A program made the translations under genes and the position numbers. The notes under the pieces are model-generated. The model worked only from the letters and a program-made list of their open reading frames with translations. It did not search any database and was not told the DNA's origin. A DNA stretch of 64,000 nucleotides. Source: Brevibacterium oceani (GTDB lineage Bacteria; Actinomycetota; Actinomycetes; Actinomycetales; Brevibacteriaceae). This document shows positions 1-8,281 of this stretch, piece after piece (positions within the stretch are counted from its first letter, which is position 1; every line of letters begins with the position of its first letter). The stretch spans positions 372,001 through 436,000 of the forward strand of contig NZ_JABKDE010000004.1 in assembly GCF_013623835.1 (NCBI RefSeq). Direction: 5' to 3'.

Positions 1-73
1 CGAGCGTGAGCAGCAGAGCGATCGTGGCGTTCGCATCCGAGGTCCTCAGCGCCGGAAAGACTGTCGTGGTCAT
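1..73 (-). CDS. 5' end of an unidentified gene, possible membrane protein (partial)
   Basis: An ATG at 73 (minus strand) opens a frame that runs off the left edge after 24 codons. The visible residues begin MTTTVFPALRTSDANATIAL and continue hydrophobic, which would fit the first membrane segment of an integral membrane protein. A GGAGG sits only about 1 nt before the ATG, too close for an ideal ribosome binding site, so the true start may lie further in. It follows radA in the same direction with an 85-bp gap. Too little is visible to name a family. Confidence 0.35.
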   Translation of the reverse strand, partial: MTTTVFPALRTSDANATIALLLTL

Positions 74-157
74 ACCTCCAGGATGCTCCATTCAGGCGGG
101 AAAGTCCCGAACTTTCTCGCACATGGCCTGCGCCCGGCCCTGCACCCGGCGCCCGAA

Positions 158-1507
158 TCAGGAGGTCTTGAGCAGAACCTGCACCGCTTCGGCGATGTGC
201 TCGCATTCCTTGATCTTCATATTGTCCGGTGCCGGGACATTGCGCATGGCTTCCTTGGCGACGATGGCATGTGTGATCCCTAAGCGTCTGGCCTCGTTGA
301 GACGCTGCCCGAGGTTGGGGACGTTGCGGACCTCACCGGACAGGCTGATCTCGCCGATGCCGACGAACTTCGTCCACAACGGCCTGCCCAGCGCTGCCGA
401 TGCCAGGGACAGGCAGATCGCCAGATCGCTGGCCGGTTCGGACAGCTTCGCCCCGCCGACGGTGGCGGCGAAGACATCGGACTTCGCCAACTGGACACCA
501 GGGATGTTCTGACTGAGCACGGCCAACATCATCGCCACTCGCGAGGAGTCGACACCGGAGACGGATCGCCGTGACTGACCCCCGGAGGACTCGGTGATGA
601 GCGACTGCACTTCGACGAGCAGAGGACGCTTGCCTTCCTGAGTGACGGTCAGGCAGGTTCCCGGCGGATTCGATCCGCTGCGGGAGAGGAAGAGTCCTGA
701 CGGGTCTTCGAGGCTCTTGATCCCGTTCTCCTCCATGTCGAAGCAGCCGACGTCGTCGGTGGGTCCGAAGCGGTTCTTGACTGCCCTGAGCATGCGCAGA
801 CGTGAATGCTTCTCGCCTTCGAAGGTGCACACTACGTCGACGAGGTGCTCGAGGAGGCGGGGACCGGCGATCGTGCCGTCCTTCGTGATGTGGCCGACGA
901 GCACTGTGGGCAGGGACTTGGCCTTGGCTTCCCTGATGAGTGCCGCGGCGACCTCCCGGACCTGGGTGACGCCGCCGGGGACTCCTTCGACCTCTGAGGA
1001 TGCGAGCGTCTGGATGGAATCGACGATGAGCAGTTCCGGCGCCTCGGCCTCGATCATGCCCAGCACCGAACCGAGATCGGTTTCCGCAGCGAGCAGCAGC
1101 GAGTCTTCGAGGGCGTTGATCCTCTCGGCACGGAGTCGGACCTGACCGGCGGATTCCTCACCGGTGACGTAGAGGACCTTGGTGCCGAACTTCGCGATGC
1201 GGGCGGCAACATCGAGCAGCAGCGTCGATTTGCCCACGCCCGGTTCGCCGGAGAGGAGGACGACGGCACCGGGTACGATTCCGCCGCCGAGCACCCTGTC
1301 GAACTCACTGACGAAGGTCGACCGTGCCTGGGCTTGGGAGGAGTCGACTTCATTGATCGATTTCGCGCCCGAGGACTTCTTGACCTTGGTCTTCACCTTC
1401 GAAGCGTTCGCGCCCTTCTCCTCGAGGGTGCCCCAAGCCTGGCATTCGGGGCAGCGCCCGAGCCATTTGACGGTCGAATAGCCGCATTCGGTGCAGGTGA
1501 ATGACAT
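158..1507 (-). CDS. radA: DNA repair protein RadA (branch-migration ATPase)
   Basis: RadA is a RecA-like ATPase that helps process recombination intermediates and extend heteroduplex DNA in the cytoplasm. The 449-residue product starts with a C4 zinc finger (CTECG...CPEC, residues about 5-22). A RecA fold follows with a Walker A motif (GEPGVGKST), a Walker B (ELLIVDSIQTL) and the RadA-specific KNRFG motif (VKNRFGPTD). A Lon-protease-like C-terminal domain completes the usual length. A GTG at 1561 is in frame, but it lies inside the strong hairpin that terminates map, so the ATG at 1507, immediately before the zinc finger, is preferred. Its ribosome binding site is weak. The gene stands alone behind map, both on the minus strand. 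Confidence 0.96.
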   Translation of the reverse strand: MSFTCTECGYSTVKWLGRCPECQAWGTLEEKGANASKVKTKVKKSSGAKSINEVDSSQAQARSTFVSEFDRVLGGGIVPGAVVLLSGEPGVGKSTLLLDVAARIAKFGTKVLYVTGEESAGQVRLRAERINALEDSLLLAAETDLGSVLGMIEAEAPELLIVDSIQTLASSEVEGVPGGVTQVREVAAALIREAKAKSLPTVLVGHITKDGTIAGPRLLEHLVDVVCTFEGEKHSRLRMLRAVKNRFGPTDDVGCFDMEENGIKSLEDPSGLFLSRSGSNPPGTCLTVTQEGKRPLLVEVQSLITESSGGQSRRSVSGVDSSRVAMMLAVLSQNIPGVQLAKSDVFAATVGGAKLSEPASDLAICLSLASAALGRPLWTKFVGIGEISLSGEVRNVPNLGQRLNEARRLGITHAIVAKEAMRNVPAPDNMKIKECEHIAEAVQVLLKTS

Positions 1508-1550
1508 ACCGCAATTCTGGCACGAGGAGCTGACACGAGGAGCGGAAATG

Positions 1551-1591
1551 CGAAAGGGCACCCGACGATCGCATCGTCGGATGCCCTTTCG
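1551..1591 (-). terminator. Intrinsic-type hairpin downstream of map
   Basis: Arms 1551-1569 and 1573-1591 pair at 18 of 19 positions around a 3-nt loop. The hairpin sits 22 nt past the map stop and 44 nt before the preferred radA ATG. No clear T-run follows, which is common for strong GC-rich actinobacterial terminators. It argues against a radA start at the GTG at 1561. Confidence 0.75.
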
Positions 1592-1612
1592 GACGGGGGT
1601 GCGGAAGCCTGC

Positions 1613-2380
1613 TCAGTCGAGCGTGGTGAGGATTCGGGGCCCGTCCTCGGTGATGGCGATGGTGTTTTCCGAATGTGCGCCGTTCGATCCGTCGGCCAGG
1701 CGCAGGGTCCAGCCGTCCTTGTCGACGGTGAGCTTCTTCGAGGTGAAGGACCACCAGGGCTCGATGGCCAGAGTCAGGCCCGGCTTGAGGACGAGCCCAC
1801 GACCGCCCTTGCCGCGATTGGCCACGTGCGGATCCTCGTGCATCGTGTGGCCGAGTCCGTGGCCGCCGAAGTCGAGGTTGACCGGGATGCGCTGTTCGTC
1901 GGCAACGTCTCCGATGGCCTTCGAAATGTCGCCGAGGCGGTTCCCGGCCTGGGCGGCGTTGATGCCGGCCTCCAGCCCGTTCCAGGTGGAGTCGATGAGT
2001 CGCTGGTCCTCGTCGCTGCCGTTTCCGACGACGACGGAACGTGCCGCGTCGGCGACCCAGCCGTCGATGGACACGGCGAAGTCGAGCGTGAGCAGGTCGC
2101 CGTCCTTGAGGACATAGCTGTGCGGTTTGCCGTGGAGGACTCCGTCATTGACCGACAGGCAGATGACGTTGCGGAACGGGCCTTCGCCGAAAGACGGGGC
2201 GTAGTCCCAATAGCAGGACTTGGCTCCGGCGTCCTCGATGAGCTTTCGGGCACGCTTCTCCAGGTGCATGATGTCCATGCCGGGTTCCGCGATCTCAGAC
2301 AGTTCGGCCAGAGTCTTGGCGACGAAACGGCCGGTCACCGCCATCTTGTCGATCTCGGCGGGTGTCTTCAGCTCGATCAC
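1613..2380 (-). CDS. map: Type I methionine aminopeptidase
   Basis: This enzyme removes the N-terminal methionine from nascent proteins whose second residue is small. The 255-residue product has the pita-bread fold with all five metal ligands in order: D100, D111, H174 (in GHGLGH), E207 (IEPWW) and E238 (HSENT). It starts with GTG at 2380 behind a GGAGAA ribosome binding site about 6 nt upstream. It has no N-terminal zinc-finger or SH3 extension, so it is the short type Ia form. It is monocistronic or nearly so: a strong hairpin follows at 1551-1591 and a 312-bp non-coding stretch precedes it. Confidence 0.96.
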   Translation of the reverse strand: MIELKTPAEIDKMAVTGRFVAKTLAELSEIAEPGMDIMHLEKRARKLIEDAGAKSCYWDYAPSFGEGPFRNVICLSVNDGVLHGKPHSYVLKDGDLLTLDFAVSIDGWVADAARSVVVGNGSDEDQRLIDSTWNGLEAGINAAQAGNRLGDISKAIGDVADEQRIPVNLDFGGHGLGHTMHEDPHVANRGKGGRGLVLKPGLTLAIEPWWSFTSKKLTVDKDGWTLRLADGSNGAHSENTIAITEDGPRILTTLD

Positions 2381-2692
2381 AGGGGTTCTCCTTCGACGGT
2401 GCGCGGGGCTTCTGCGGCGTGCGGGAGTGCACGGGTGCGCGCTGTTTCTGCGGTGCGCGGGGTGTCCACTGCGCGCGATTCACTGTCGATTCTAGTTGCT
2501 GTCGCCGCTGACGCTGTGGTCAGGGGCCTGTGCGTGACGAACCAGACAGACGCGCGCTCGGCCGGGGTTCGCGGGAGCCGGTCAGAGGCTCCCAACGCTC
2601 GTTCAAGAGTTGGCGCAATTTTCGATAGGTGCACGGATCGATAGACGTGCTCACCCTTGAACGAGGAGGGAGAAGATGCGGAAACCGCTTCC
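2381..2692. other. Non-coding gap between map and the aldehyde dehydrogenase gene
   Basis: No convincing gene is seen. The part next to map is a run of degenerate TGCGCGGGG/TGCGGCG-type repeats (about 2395-2470). A 7-bp hairpin with a 7-nt loop (GGGAGCC 2573-2579, GGCTCCC 2587-2593) may end the aldehyde dehydrogenase/flavoenzyme transcript, although no T-run follows on the minus strand. The map promoter should also lie here, but no clear -35/-10 pair was recognised. Confidence 0.5.
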
Positions 2693-4228
2693 TCAGAGGA
2701 ACTCGACGCCCTGGGCCAGCGGCAGCTCGCCCGAGTAGTTGATCGTGTTCGTGGCCTGCCGCATGTAGGCCTTCCACGAATCGGTGCCCGACTCACGACC
2801 ACCGCCGGTCTCCTTCTCTCCACCGAAGGCTCCGCCGATCTCCGCCCCTGAGGTGCCGATGTTGACGTTGGCAATGCCGCAGTCCGATCGGGCCAGGAAC
2901 CTCTCGGACTCAGCCAGCTCCGAGGTGAAGATCGCCGAGGACAGTCCCTGCGGCACGTCGTTGTGGATCTCGAGCGCCTCGTCGAGGTCCGAATAGGTCA
3001 CGACGTAGAGGATCGGAGCGAAGGTCTCGTCCTTCATCACCGCCGTCTGCCCGGGCATGCGCACCACTGCCGGTTCGACGTAGTGCGCGTCCGGCCGCTC
3101 ATCGGCCAGCACGCGTCCGCCGCCGCACCGCACCTTGCCACCCTCGGACTCGGCCTGCTTGAGTGCTGACTGCATCGCCTCGTACGATCCCTCGTTGATG
3201 AGCGGTCCCACGAGCACGCCGTCATCGGTCGGCGACCCGATGCTCAGCGTCCGGTAGGCCGCGACGACCTTGTCGACGAAGTCATCGGCGATTGACTCGT
3301 GCACGATGAGCCGCCGCAGCGTCGTGCACCTCTGACCGGCGGTGCCGGCGGCCGCGAAGACCACACCGCGCAGGGCCAGATCGATGTCCGCGCTCGGAGT
3401 CACGATCGCGGCATTGTTGCCGCCGAGTTCGAGCAGGATCCGCCCGAACCGTGCGGCCACGACCGGTCCGACCTCGCGGCCCATCCGCACGGAACCGGTC
3501 GCCGAGACCAAAGCCACGCGCCCATCGCGGACCATGACGTCACCGATGTCCCGACCCCCGATGAGGACAGGCGCGAGATTCTCCGGTGCCCCCACCTCGG
3601 CGGCGGCCCGGGCGAGCAGGGACTGCGCCCCGAGAGCGGCGAGCACCGCGTTCTCCGATGGCTTCCACACCACCGCGTCACCGGCGACGAGCGCCAGCGC
3701 GGTGTTCCACGAATACACGGCCACGGGGAAGTTGAACGCCGAGATCACCCCGACGACGCCGAGCGGATGCCACGTCTCCATCAGCCGGTGACCAGGACGT
3801 TCACTGGGCATCGTCTTGCCCCACAACTGCCGTGACTGACCGAGCGCGAACTCGCAGATATCGATCATCTCCTGCACCTCGCCCGCGGCCTCCGATGGAG
3901 TCTTGCCGGCCTCGACGGTGATGATCTTCGCCAGCTCCTCCTTGTGCTCGCCGAGCAGTTGACCCCAGCGCTGGACCAGCTGACCGCGCACGGGGGCCGG
4001 CACGTCGCGCCAGGCCTCGAAGGCCTGTTGTGCGGCGGCGATCTTGTCCGCTGCGGAATCCGGAGTGTCCGCGGCGATCGTGCCGAGGTCCTGTCCGGTG
4101 ATGGGGGAGCGGGCAGGAAGGTTGGCCGAGGCGGCCGATTCCTTGAGCGCGTCAGCGCTGACCCCGCACGCGCTGAGTCCCTCGGTGAGGAGGTCGGTGA
4201 TGGTCTGGTCGGTGGGCAGTGCGGTCAT
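2693..4228 (-). CDS. amaB: ALDH7-family aldehyde dehydrogenase (aminoadipate-semialdehyde/piperideine-6-carboxylate dehydrogenase-like)
   Basis: The 511-residue product is an NAD(P)-dependent aldehyde dehydrogenase. It carries the oxyanion Asn (AFNFPV, N166), cofactor Lys (WKPSEN, K189), general-base Glu in LLELGGNN (E268) and nucleophile Cys in GQRCTT (C301). The LGGNNA motif and the C-terminal block EIGGAFGGEKETGGGRESG, with its ending INYSGELPLAQGVEF, are hallmarks of the ALDH7A1/AmaB group. That group oxidises alpha-aminoadipate semialdehyde, which is in equilibrium with piperideine-6-carboxylate, in lysine and pipecolate breakdown. An AAAGGA site precedes the ATG. It lies 104 bp behind a DAO-family oxidase that could supply the substrate. 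The family call is firm; the exact substrate is inferred. Confidence 0.85.
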   Translation of the reverse strand: MTALPTDQTITDLLTEGLSACGVSADALKESAASANLPARSPITGQDLGTIAADTPDSAADKIAAAQQAFEAWRDVPAPVRGQLVQRWGQLLGEHKEELAKIITVEAGKTPSEAAGEVQEMIDICEFALGQSRQLWGKTMPSERPGHRLMETWHPLGVVGVISAFNFPVAVYSWNTALALVAGDAVVWKPSENAVLAALGAQSLLARAAAEVGAPENLAPVLIGGRDIGDVMVRDGRVALVSATGSVRMGREVGPVVAARFGRILLELGGNNAAIVTPSADIDLALRGVVFAAAGTAGQRCTTLRRLIVHESIADDFVDKVVAAYRTLSIGSPTDDGVLVGPLINEGSYEAMQSALKQAESEGGKVRCGGGRVLADERPDAHYVEPAVVRMPGQTAVMKDETFAPILYVVTYSDLDEALEIHNDVPQGLSSAIFTSELAESERFLARSDCGIANVNIGTSGAEIGGAFGGEKETGGGRESGTDSWKAYMRQATNTINYSGELPLAQGVEFL

Positions 4229-4332
4229 GGTGATCCTTTCGTCGTCTGTTGTGCGGATCGGCTGTTCGGCCGGTCGGTGGTGATCTGTCGTGTTGGTGGG
4301 GCGTCGGGTTGGCGAGGGTGAGTGCGTGCGGG

Positions 4333-5544
4333 TCAGACCACGTTGAGCTCCTTGCGCAGACCGGTGGTCGCGAAGCGGCGCTTGTCCATCGGGCTCACAT
4401 CGACGAAGGGTTCGCGGCCGGTCATGAGGTCGGCGACGACCTCCCCGACGGCCGGGCCCATGAGGAAGCCGTGACCGGAGAAGCCGCAGGCGTAGAAGAA
4501 CCCGGGCAGTTCCTCGGCCTCGCCGATGAGCGCATTGTGGTCCGGAGTCATCTCGTACAGACCGGCCCAGCCGCGCTTCGCCTCCACATCACCGAGTTCC
4601 GGGGTACGGGCCTCGATGTGTTCGGCCAGGGTGGCCAGCCAGTTCGGATCCCGTTTGTCGTTGAAGGACCAGTCGTCTGCCTCATCGGGACAGCCGAAGA
4701 GCAGTCCGGAGCCTTCCGGATGGACGTAGTAGCTGGTCGTGAAGTCGATGGTGAAGGGCATCCGCGTCGTGTCGAAGTCGACGGGTTCGGAGACCATGAT
4801 CTCCCGCCGAAGCGGTCGGACGGGAAGGTCGACTCCGGCCAGTTCGCCGATGAGTCCGGACCAGGCCCCGGCCGCGGCCACGACCTGCGAGCAGGCGATG
4901 GTGCCGCGGTCGGTGATCACCGAGGTGACCCGCCGATCGGTGCTATCCCCACTCCTGGTGTTTTCCCCGGTCTCGAACCCGGTGACCTCGCAGGACTTGA
5001 GCACCCGCACACCGAGCCGACGGGCGGCGCTGATGTATCCGGACACGACGGCCTCGGGGGTGCAGTGACCGTCACCGGGGTTGAAAGCCCCGGCCACGAG
5101 GCCATCGGTATTCACATACGGGGCCAGTTCGGCGACCTCGGCGACGGTGAGCATCCGTGAATCGAGCCCCATCCGCTGCTGCAGAGCGACATTGGCGGCG
5201 AACGCTTCGGCGGATTCGTCGGAATCGAGGAGGAAGAGGTAGCCGTTGCGCACGAGGCCGATGTCGATGCCGAAGTCGCCCTCGAAGGTCGAGAGAACCT
5301 CGAGCCCGCGGGCGGCTAAGGCGATGTTGACCTCATCGGAGAACTGGCAGCGCACTCCGCCGGCGGCCTTCGACGTCGAGCCGGAGCCAGGGGAGTCGCG
5401 TTCGACGATGACGATATCCTCGATGCCGCGCTCGGCCAGGTGAAAGGCGATGGACGCACCCATCACGCCGGCACCGATGATGACGACCGAGGCGGTGGTG
5501 GGGAATGTGTCTTCGGCAGTGCTCGGGGTTGACGGGGTTTCCAT
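4333..5544 (-). CDS. FAD-dependent DAO-family oxidoreductase (sarcosine/pipecolate oxidase-like)
   Basis: The 403-residue flavoprotein has an N-terminal Rossmann motif (VIIGAGVMGASIA, about residues 20-32) and the GSTSKAAGGVRCQFS block typical of the sarcosine oxidase beta subunit and related D-amino-acid or imino-acid oxidases. The C-terminal FAD block reads ACGFSGHGFLMGPAVGE. Such enzymes oxidise secondary or D-amines to imines. A GAGGTG ribosome binding site lies 5 nt before the ATG. It is first in a unit with the ALDH7-type dehydrogenase and is divergent from a LysR gene, so an imine or semialdehyde hand-off (for example pipecolate to piperideine-6-carboxylate) is plausible. Sarcosine, D-amino acids or saccharopine are alternatives. 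Confidence 0.75.
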   Translation of the reverse strand: METPSTPSTAEDTFPTTASVVIIGAGVMGASIAFHLAERGIEDIVIVERDSPGSGSTSKAAGGVRCQFSDEVNIALAARGLEVLSTFEGDFGIDIGLVRNGYLFLLDSDESAEAFAANVALQQRMGLDSRMLTVAEVAELAPYVNTDGLVAGAFNPGDGHCTPEAVVSGYISAARRLGVRVLKSCEVTGFETGENTRSGDSTDRRVTSVITDRGTIACSQVVAAAGAWSGLIGELAGVDLPVRPLRREIMVSEPVDFDTTRMPFTIDFTTSYYVHPEGSGLLFGCPDEADDWSFNDKRDPNWLATLAEHIEARTPELGDVEAKRGWAGLYEMTPDHNALIGEAEELPGFFYACGFSGHGFLMGPAVGEVVADLMTGREPFVDVSPMDKRRFATTGLRKELNVV

Positions 5545-5680
5545 GAGGCACCTCGCTTTCTGCTGCTGCGGCGACCATCAACGGCCGCCACGGCCGCGGA
5601 GGATGCCGACAGCGGTGTCGGCGAACTGTGACGTGTCTCCATTGTGCTGGTGCTCACAGTTAAGGACAAGGGAGAGTTTG

Positions 5681-5695
5681 TGAACGCTCTGTTCA
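5681..5695. promoter_or_regulatory. Candidate operator between the flavoenzyme gene and lysR
   Basis: A perfect interrupted palindrome, TGAAC-N5-GTTCA, lies in the 180-bp divergent region. It is 30 nt before the lysR ATG, which places it across the lysR promoter. This fits an autoregulatory LysR-type site, but one palindrome alone is weak evidence. Confidence 0.4.
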
Positions 5696-5712
5696 GCATT
5701 CCTAAAGATAGA

Positions 5713-5718
5713 TACGAT
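5713..5718 (+). promoter_or_regulatory. Putative -10 box of a leaderless lysR transcript
   Basis: TACGAT ends 6 nt before the lysR ATG at 5725 and no ribosome binding site is present. Transcription would therefore begin at or next to the start codon. The same spacing recurs at many genes in this window. Confidence 0.4.
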
Positions 5719-5724
5719 GCCTCC

Positions 5725-6600
5725 ATGACCTGGACACTCGGACAGCTGCGCACGTTCGTCTCCGTGGCCGAACTCGGCTCCATGACGCGTGCTGCCGACC
5801 ACCTCGGCTACAGCGTCGGAGCCGTGTCGCAGCACATCACCGCCCTGCGCAAGGTCGTCGACTCCGACCTGTTCGTGCGTCGGGGCCGCGGACTCGTCCT
5901 CGCCGAGGCCGGACGCACACTGCTGCCGCGAGCACGCAACATCCTCGCCGCACAGCAGCAGGCGGAGATGGCGATGCTCGGACGCGACTTCCGGAGCGAA
6001 GCCATCGTCACGCTCGGCGTCTTCGGCTCGGCATCGATGACGGCGCTGCCGCAGGTGGTGGCCAGGCTCAAACGGCGCCACCCCGACATCGAGGTGCGGG
6101 CCCGAGAGATCGACGTCGAGACGATGTCCGCGTCGGTCATCGACGGCGTCATCGACCTCGGCATCGGGATCAATTATCCGGCCGTGCCGCTGCCGCCGAT
6201 GCGGGGGCTGCGCTGGCAGGCCGTGGCCGCGGAGGACTTCGGCATCGTCGTGCCCGCCGGTCGTCCCCGCCCGTCCGCGGCCGATCTCGCCGAGGCCGAC
6301 TGGATCCTCCCACCGGCCGAGGAGCTCTTCGGCCGAGCGATGCGCCTGGCGACCTCGGCGATGGGGATCAATGCGAAGGAGACGCACATCGTCACCGACA
6401 CCGCGGTCGCGCTCGCCCTGGCCGGGACCGGGCTGGGGCTGACGCTGGCGACGCCGATCATGATGTCCTTGGGCGGGCGTGATGTCGACCTCCATCCCGT
6501 CGCCGAGGCGGGCGGCCGAGAGATCATCGTCCTGACCTCCCCGGACCCGAGCGAACCGGTGCGAGCCGTCGCCGAGGTGGTCGCGGACGTCTTCGCATGA
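5725..6600 (+). CDS. LysR-family transcriptional regulator
   Basis: The 291-residue product has an N-terminal winged helix-turn-helix (LGQLRTFVSVAELGSMTRAA, residues about 4-23, continuing through SQHITALRK) and a periplasmic-binding-like effector domain (about 88-290). The ATG at 5725 is chosen because the HTH begins three residues later; a longer in-frame extension from 5644 would be unusual for the family. It is divergent from the flavoenzyme/aldehyde dehydrogenase unit, and LysR proteins most often control such a neighbour in response to its substrate. The effector is unknown. Confidence 0.9.
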   Translation: MTWTLGQLRTFVSVAELGSMTRAADHLGYSVGAVSQHITALRKVVDSDLFVRRGRGLVLAEAGRTLLPRARNILAAQQQAEMAMLGRDFRSEAIVTLGVFGSASMTALPQVVARLKRRHPDIEVRAREIDVETMSASVIDGVIDLGIGINYPAVPLPPMRGLRWQAVAAEDFGIVVPAGRPRPSAADLAEADWILPPAEELFGRAMRLATSAMGINAKETHIVTDTAVALALAGTGLGLTLATPIMMSLGGRDVDLHPVAEAGGREIIVLTSPDPSEPVRAVAEVVADVFA

Positions 6601-6608
6601 ACGCCTGC

Positions 6609-6636
6609 TCGACTGCGGATGATCTCGTCCTAGTAT
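6609..6636 (+). promoter_or_regulatory. Promoter of the methyltransferase gene
   Basis: TCGACT (6609-6614) and TAGTAT (6631-6636) are separated by 16 nt, and the -10 box ends 6 nt before the ATG at 6643. The mRNA would have almost no leader, although a GAGG lies just before the ATG. Confidence 0.45.
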
Positions 6637-6642
6637 GAGGAC

Positions 6643-7245
6643 ATGAGCTTCGATCACAAGTGGAACCAGGTACGCAGGGCAAACCCCGAACATTCGGCGA
6701 ACTACGCGCAGATGTGGCGCAAACGCGTTGCCGCTGGTCACGACATCGGGGGAGAGGCCCGCTTCGTCAATGCGATGGCACCGCGCGGTGCCCGCATCCT
6801 CGACGCCGGCTGTGGGACCGGTCGGGCAGGCGGCCTGCTCATCGACGAGGGCCATACCGTCTACGGTGTCGACCTCGACGAATTCCTCATCTCCGTCGCC
6901 GAGGAGGACTTCCCGAGCGGTGAATGGCACACCGGCGATCTTGCCGAGTTCGACTTCGCCGCGGCCGGGATCAACGAGATCGACGTGGCATTCTGTGCGG
7001 GCAATGTCCTCTCCTTCCTCGACCCCGCCTCTCGCCGACAGACCCTGGGCAACCTCAAATCCACGCTCAGACACGGGGGACGTCTCGTCTCCGGATTCGG
7101 TGCCGGACGCGGCTACGACTTCGACGACTTCGCCGAGGACATCAAGTCCACCGGCATGTTCATCGACCAGAAGTTCTCCACTTGGGAGCTCCACCCGTTC
7201 GAGCCGGGCAGTGACTTCCTCGTGCTCATCGCCCAGCGGCTGTGA
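6643..7245 (+). CDS. Class I SAM-dependent methyltransferase
   Basis: The 200-residue protein has the class I methyltransferase motif I (RILDAGCGTGRAG, about residues 50-62), an acidic residue for the adenosyl ribose (VYGVDLDE, about 73-80) and a later NLKSTLRHGGRLVSGFG segment like motif III. It belongs to the large group of small actinobacterial methyltransferases of unknown substrate. It follows lysR by 42 bp but seems to have its own promoter, so a link to the amine-degradation genes is doubtful. Confidence 0.8.
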   Translation: MSFDHKWNQVRRANPEHSANYAQMWRKRVAAGHDIGGEARFVNAMAPRGARILDAGCGTGRAGGLLIDEGHTVYGVDLDEFLISVAEEDFPSGEWHTGDLAEFDFAAAGINEIDVAFCAGNVLSFLDPASRRQTLGNLKSTLRHGGRLVSGFGAGRGYDFDDFAEDIKSTGMFIDQKFSTWELHPFEPGSDFLVLIAQRL

Positions 7246-7329
7246 GCTGGCGTCGTACGTTCGAAGCGGGCAGCGGCTCGGATTAGGCTGAAGTCGAATG
7301 ATCCATCACTGAGCTGAGGAGAATCCATC

Positions 7330-7650
7330 ATGATCTTCATCGTCGTGAAGTATGACGTGAAGCCCGAAAGCGTCGAGCAGTTCCCCGCGGCGGTGCGCGC
7401 CTTCACCGAGGCGACCCGTGCCGAACCGGGCAACCTGTGGTTCGAATGGTCGAAGAGCCTGGAGAACCCGAATGAGTACGTCCTCGTCGAGGCATTCACC
7501 GATGAAGGCGCCGAGCCGCACGTCAATAGCGACCACTTCGCCGCCGGCCTCGAGGCCATGCGCCCGCACCTGGTCTCGACCCCGAAGATCATCTCCCGCA
7601 AGATCGACGGCGAAGGCTGGGACGAGATGGGCGAACTGAAGATCGTCTGA
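7330..7650 (+). CDS. ABM-domain monooxygenase (YgiN/quinol monooxygenase-like)
   Basis: The 106-residue protein is a single antibiotic-biosynthesis-monooxygenase (ABM) domain of ferredoxin-like fold: VVKYDVKPESVEQFPAAVRA, then EPGNLWFEWSKSLENPNEYVLVEAF, then SDHFAAGLEAMRP. Relatives act on quinols, or in heme or polyketide oxygenation, as cofactor-free dimers. No substrate can be named. A GAGGAG site lies upstream of the ATG, and a TAGGCT box about 50 nt upstream is a possible -10. It is monocistronic between two genes with their own promoters. Confidence 0.75.
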   Translation: MIFIVVKYDVKPESVEQFPAAVRAFTEATRAEPGNLWFEWSKSLENPNEYVLVEAFTDEGAEPHVNSDHFAAGLEAMRPHLVSTPKIISRKIDGEGWDEMGELKIV

Positions 7651-7654
7651 TCCG

Positions 7655-7683
7655 TCGACCGCGGTCATCCGAGCGAATAGACT
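7655..7683 (+). promoter_or_regulatory. Promoter of the DUF4287 gene (leaderless)
   Basis: TCGACC (7655-7660) and TAGACT (7678-7683) are spaced by 17 nt, and the -10 box ends 6 nt before the ATG at 7690. There is no ribosome binding site, so a leaderless mRNA is likely. Confidence 0.55.
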
Positions 7684-7689
7684 TCTGCC

Positions 7690-8223
7690 ATGGCGACGAA
7701 GGCAGTGAACATCGAGTCCATCGAGAAAGCGTTCGGCGAACCGTGGGCCACGACACGACAGCGCCTCGAGGATGCAGGTGGGGCATCGGCGAGCCATAAG
7801 GAACTCGCCGATGCCCTCTACCCGCAGTTCGAGGGCGTCGTCGACAAACACGGCTGGTGGGTCCAAGGTGCGGTCGTGGCCTATGAACAGGAGATCGGCA
7901 GGCGCGTACCCGGGCAGCGAGCCGACGGCACATTCGACGTCGCCGTGTCCCGCACGATCGCCGGTCAACGCAGCGACCTCGTCGCCGCGCTCGCCTCCCA
8001 CGTCGACGGCACCCTCAACGGGGTCGCGCTCAAGGCTGAGCCCCGCACCTCGGAGACGGCGAAGCGCTCATTCTGGAGAACGAACCTCGATGAAGGAACG
8101 AAGATCGAGATCGCGGCCGAAACGAAGTCCGAAGACAAGTCACTCGTCGTCATCACCGCCTCGAAGCTGCCGAGTCCCGAAGCGCTCGAGGACTGGCGGG
8201 TCTTCCTCAAGGGCTTCCTCTAG
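7690..8223 (+). CDS. DUF4287-type protein with an SRPBCC-like C-terminus
   Basis: The 177-residue protein starts with a DUF4287-like segment (about residues 8-95), in which a SHKELADAL block is followed by GWWVQGAVVAYEQ and then PGQRADGTFDVAVSRTI. The C-terminal part (about 100-177) has the alternating strands ending EDWRVFLKGF that are seen in small SRPBCC/AHSA1-like proteins. No enzymatic role is established for this architecture. It has its own leaderless promoter and is convergent with the ECF transporter genes. Confidence 0.7.
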   Translation: MATKAVNIESIEKAFGEPWATTRQRLEDAGGASASHKELADALYPQFEGVVDKHGWWVQGAVVAYEQEIGRRVPGQRADGTFDVAVSRTIAGQRSDLVAALASHVDGTLNGVALKAEPRTSETAKRSFWRTNLDEGTKIEIAAETKSEDKSLVVITASKLPSPEALEDWRVFLKGFL

Positions 8224-8281
8224 CGGATCTGAGCGTGCCTGATATCTGAGCATGTCCGAGGTCCGCGCCTGCCCGGTCCTG

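Noticed and set aside
5578-7194. Long open frame of 538 codons on the minus strand, opposite lysR and the methyltransferase gene
   Set aside because: It is antisense to two well-supported genes, has the His/Arg/Gly-rich composition typical of high-GC shadow frames and matches no family.
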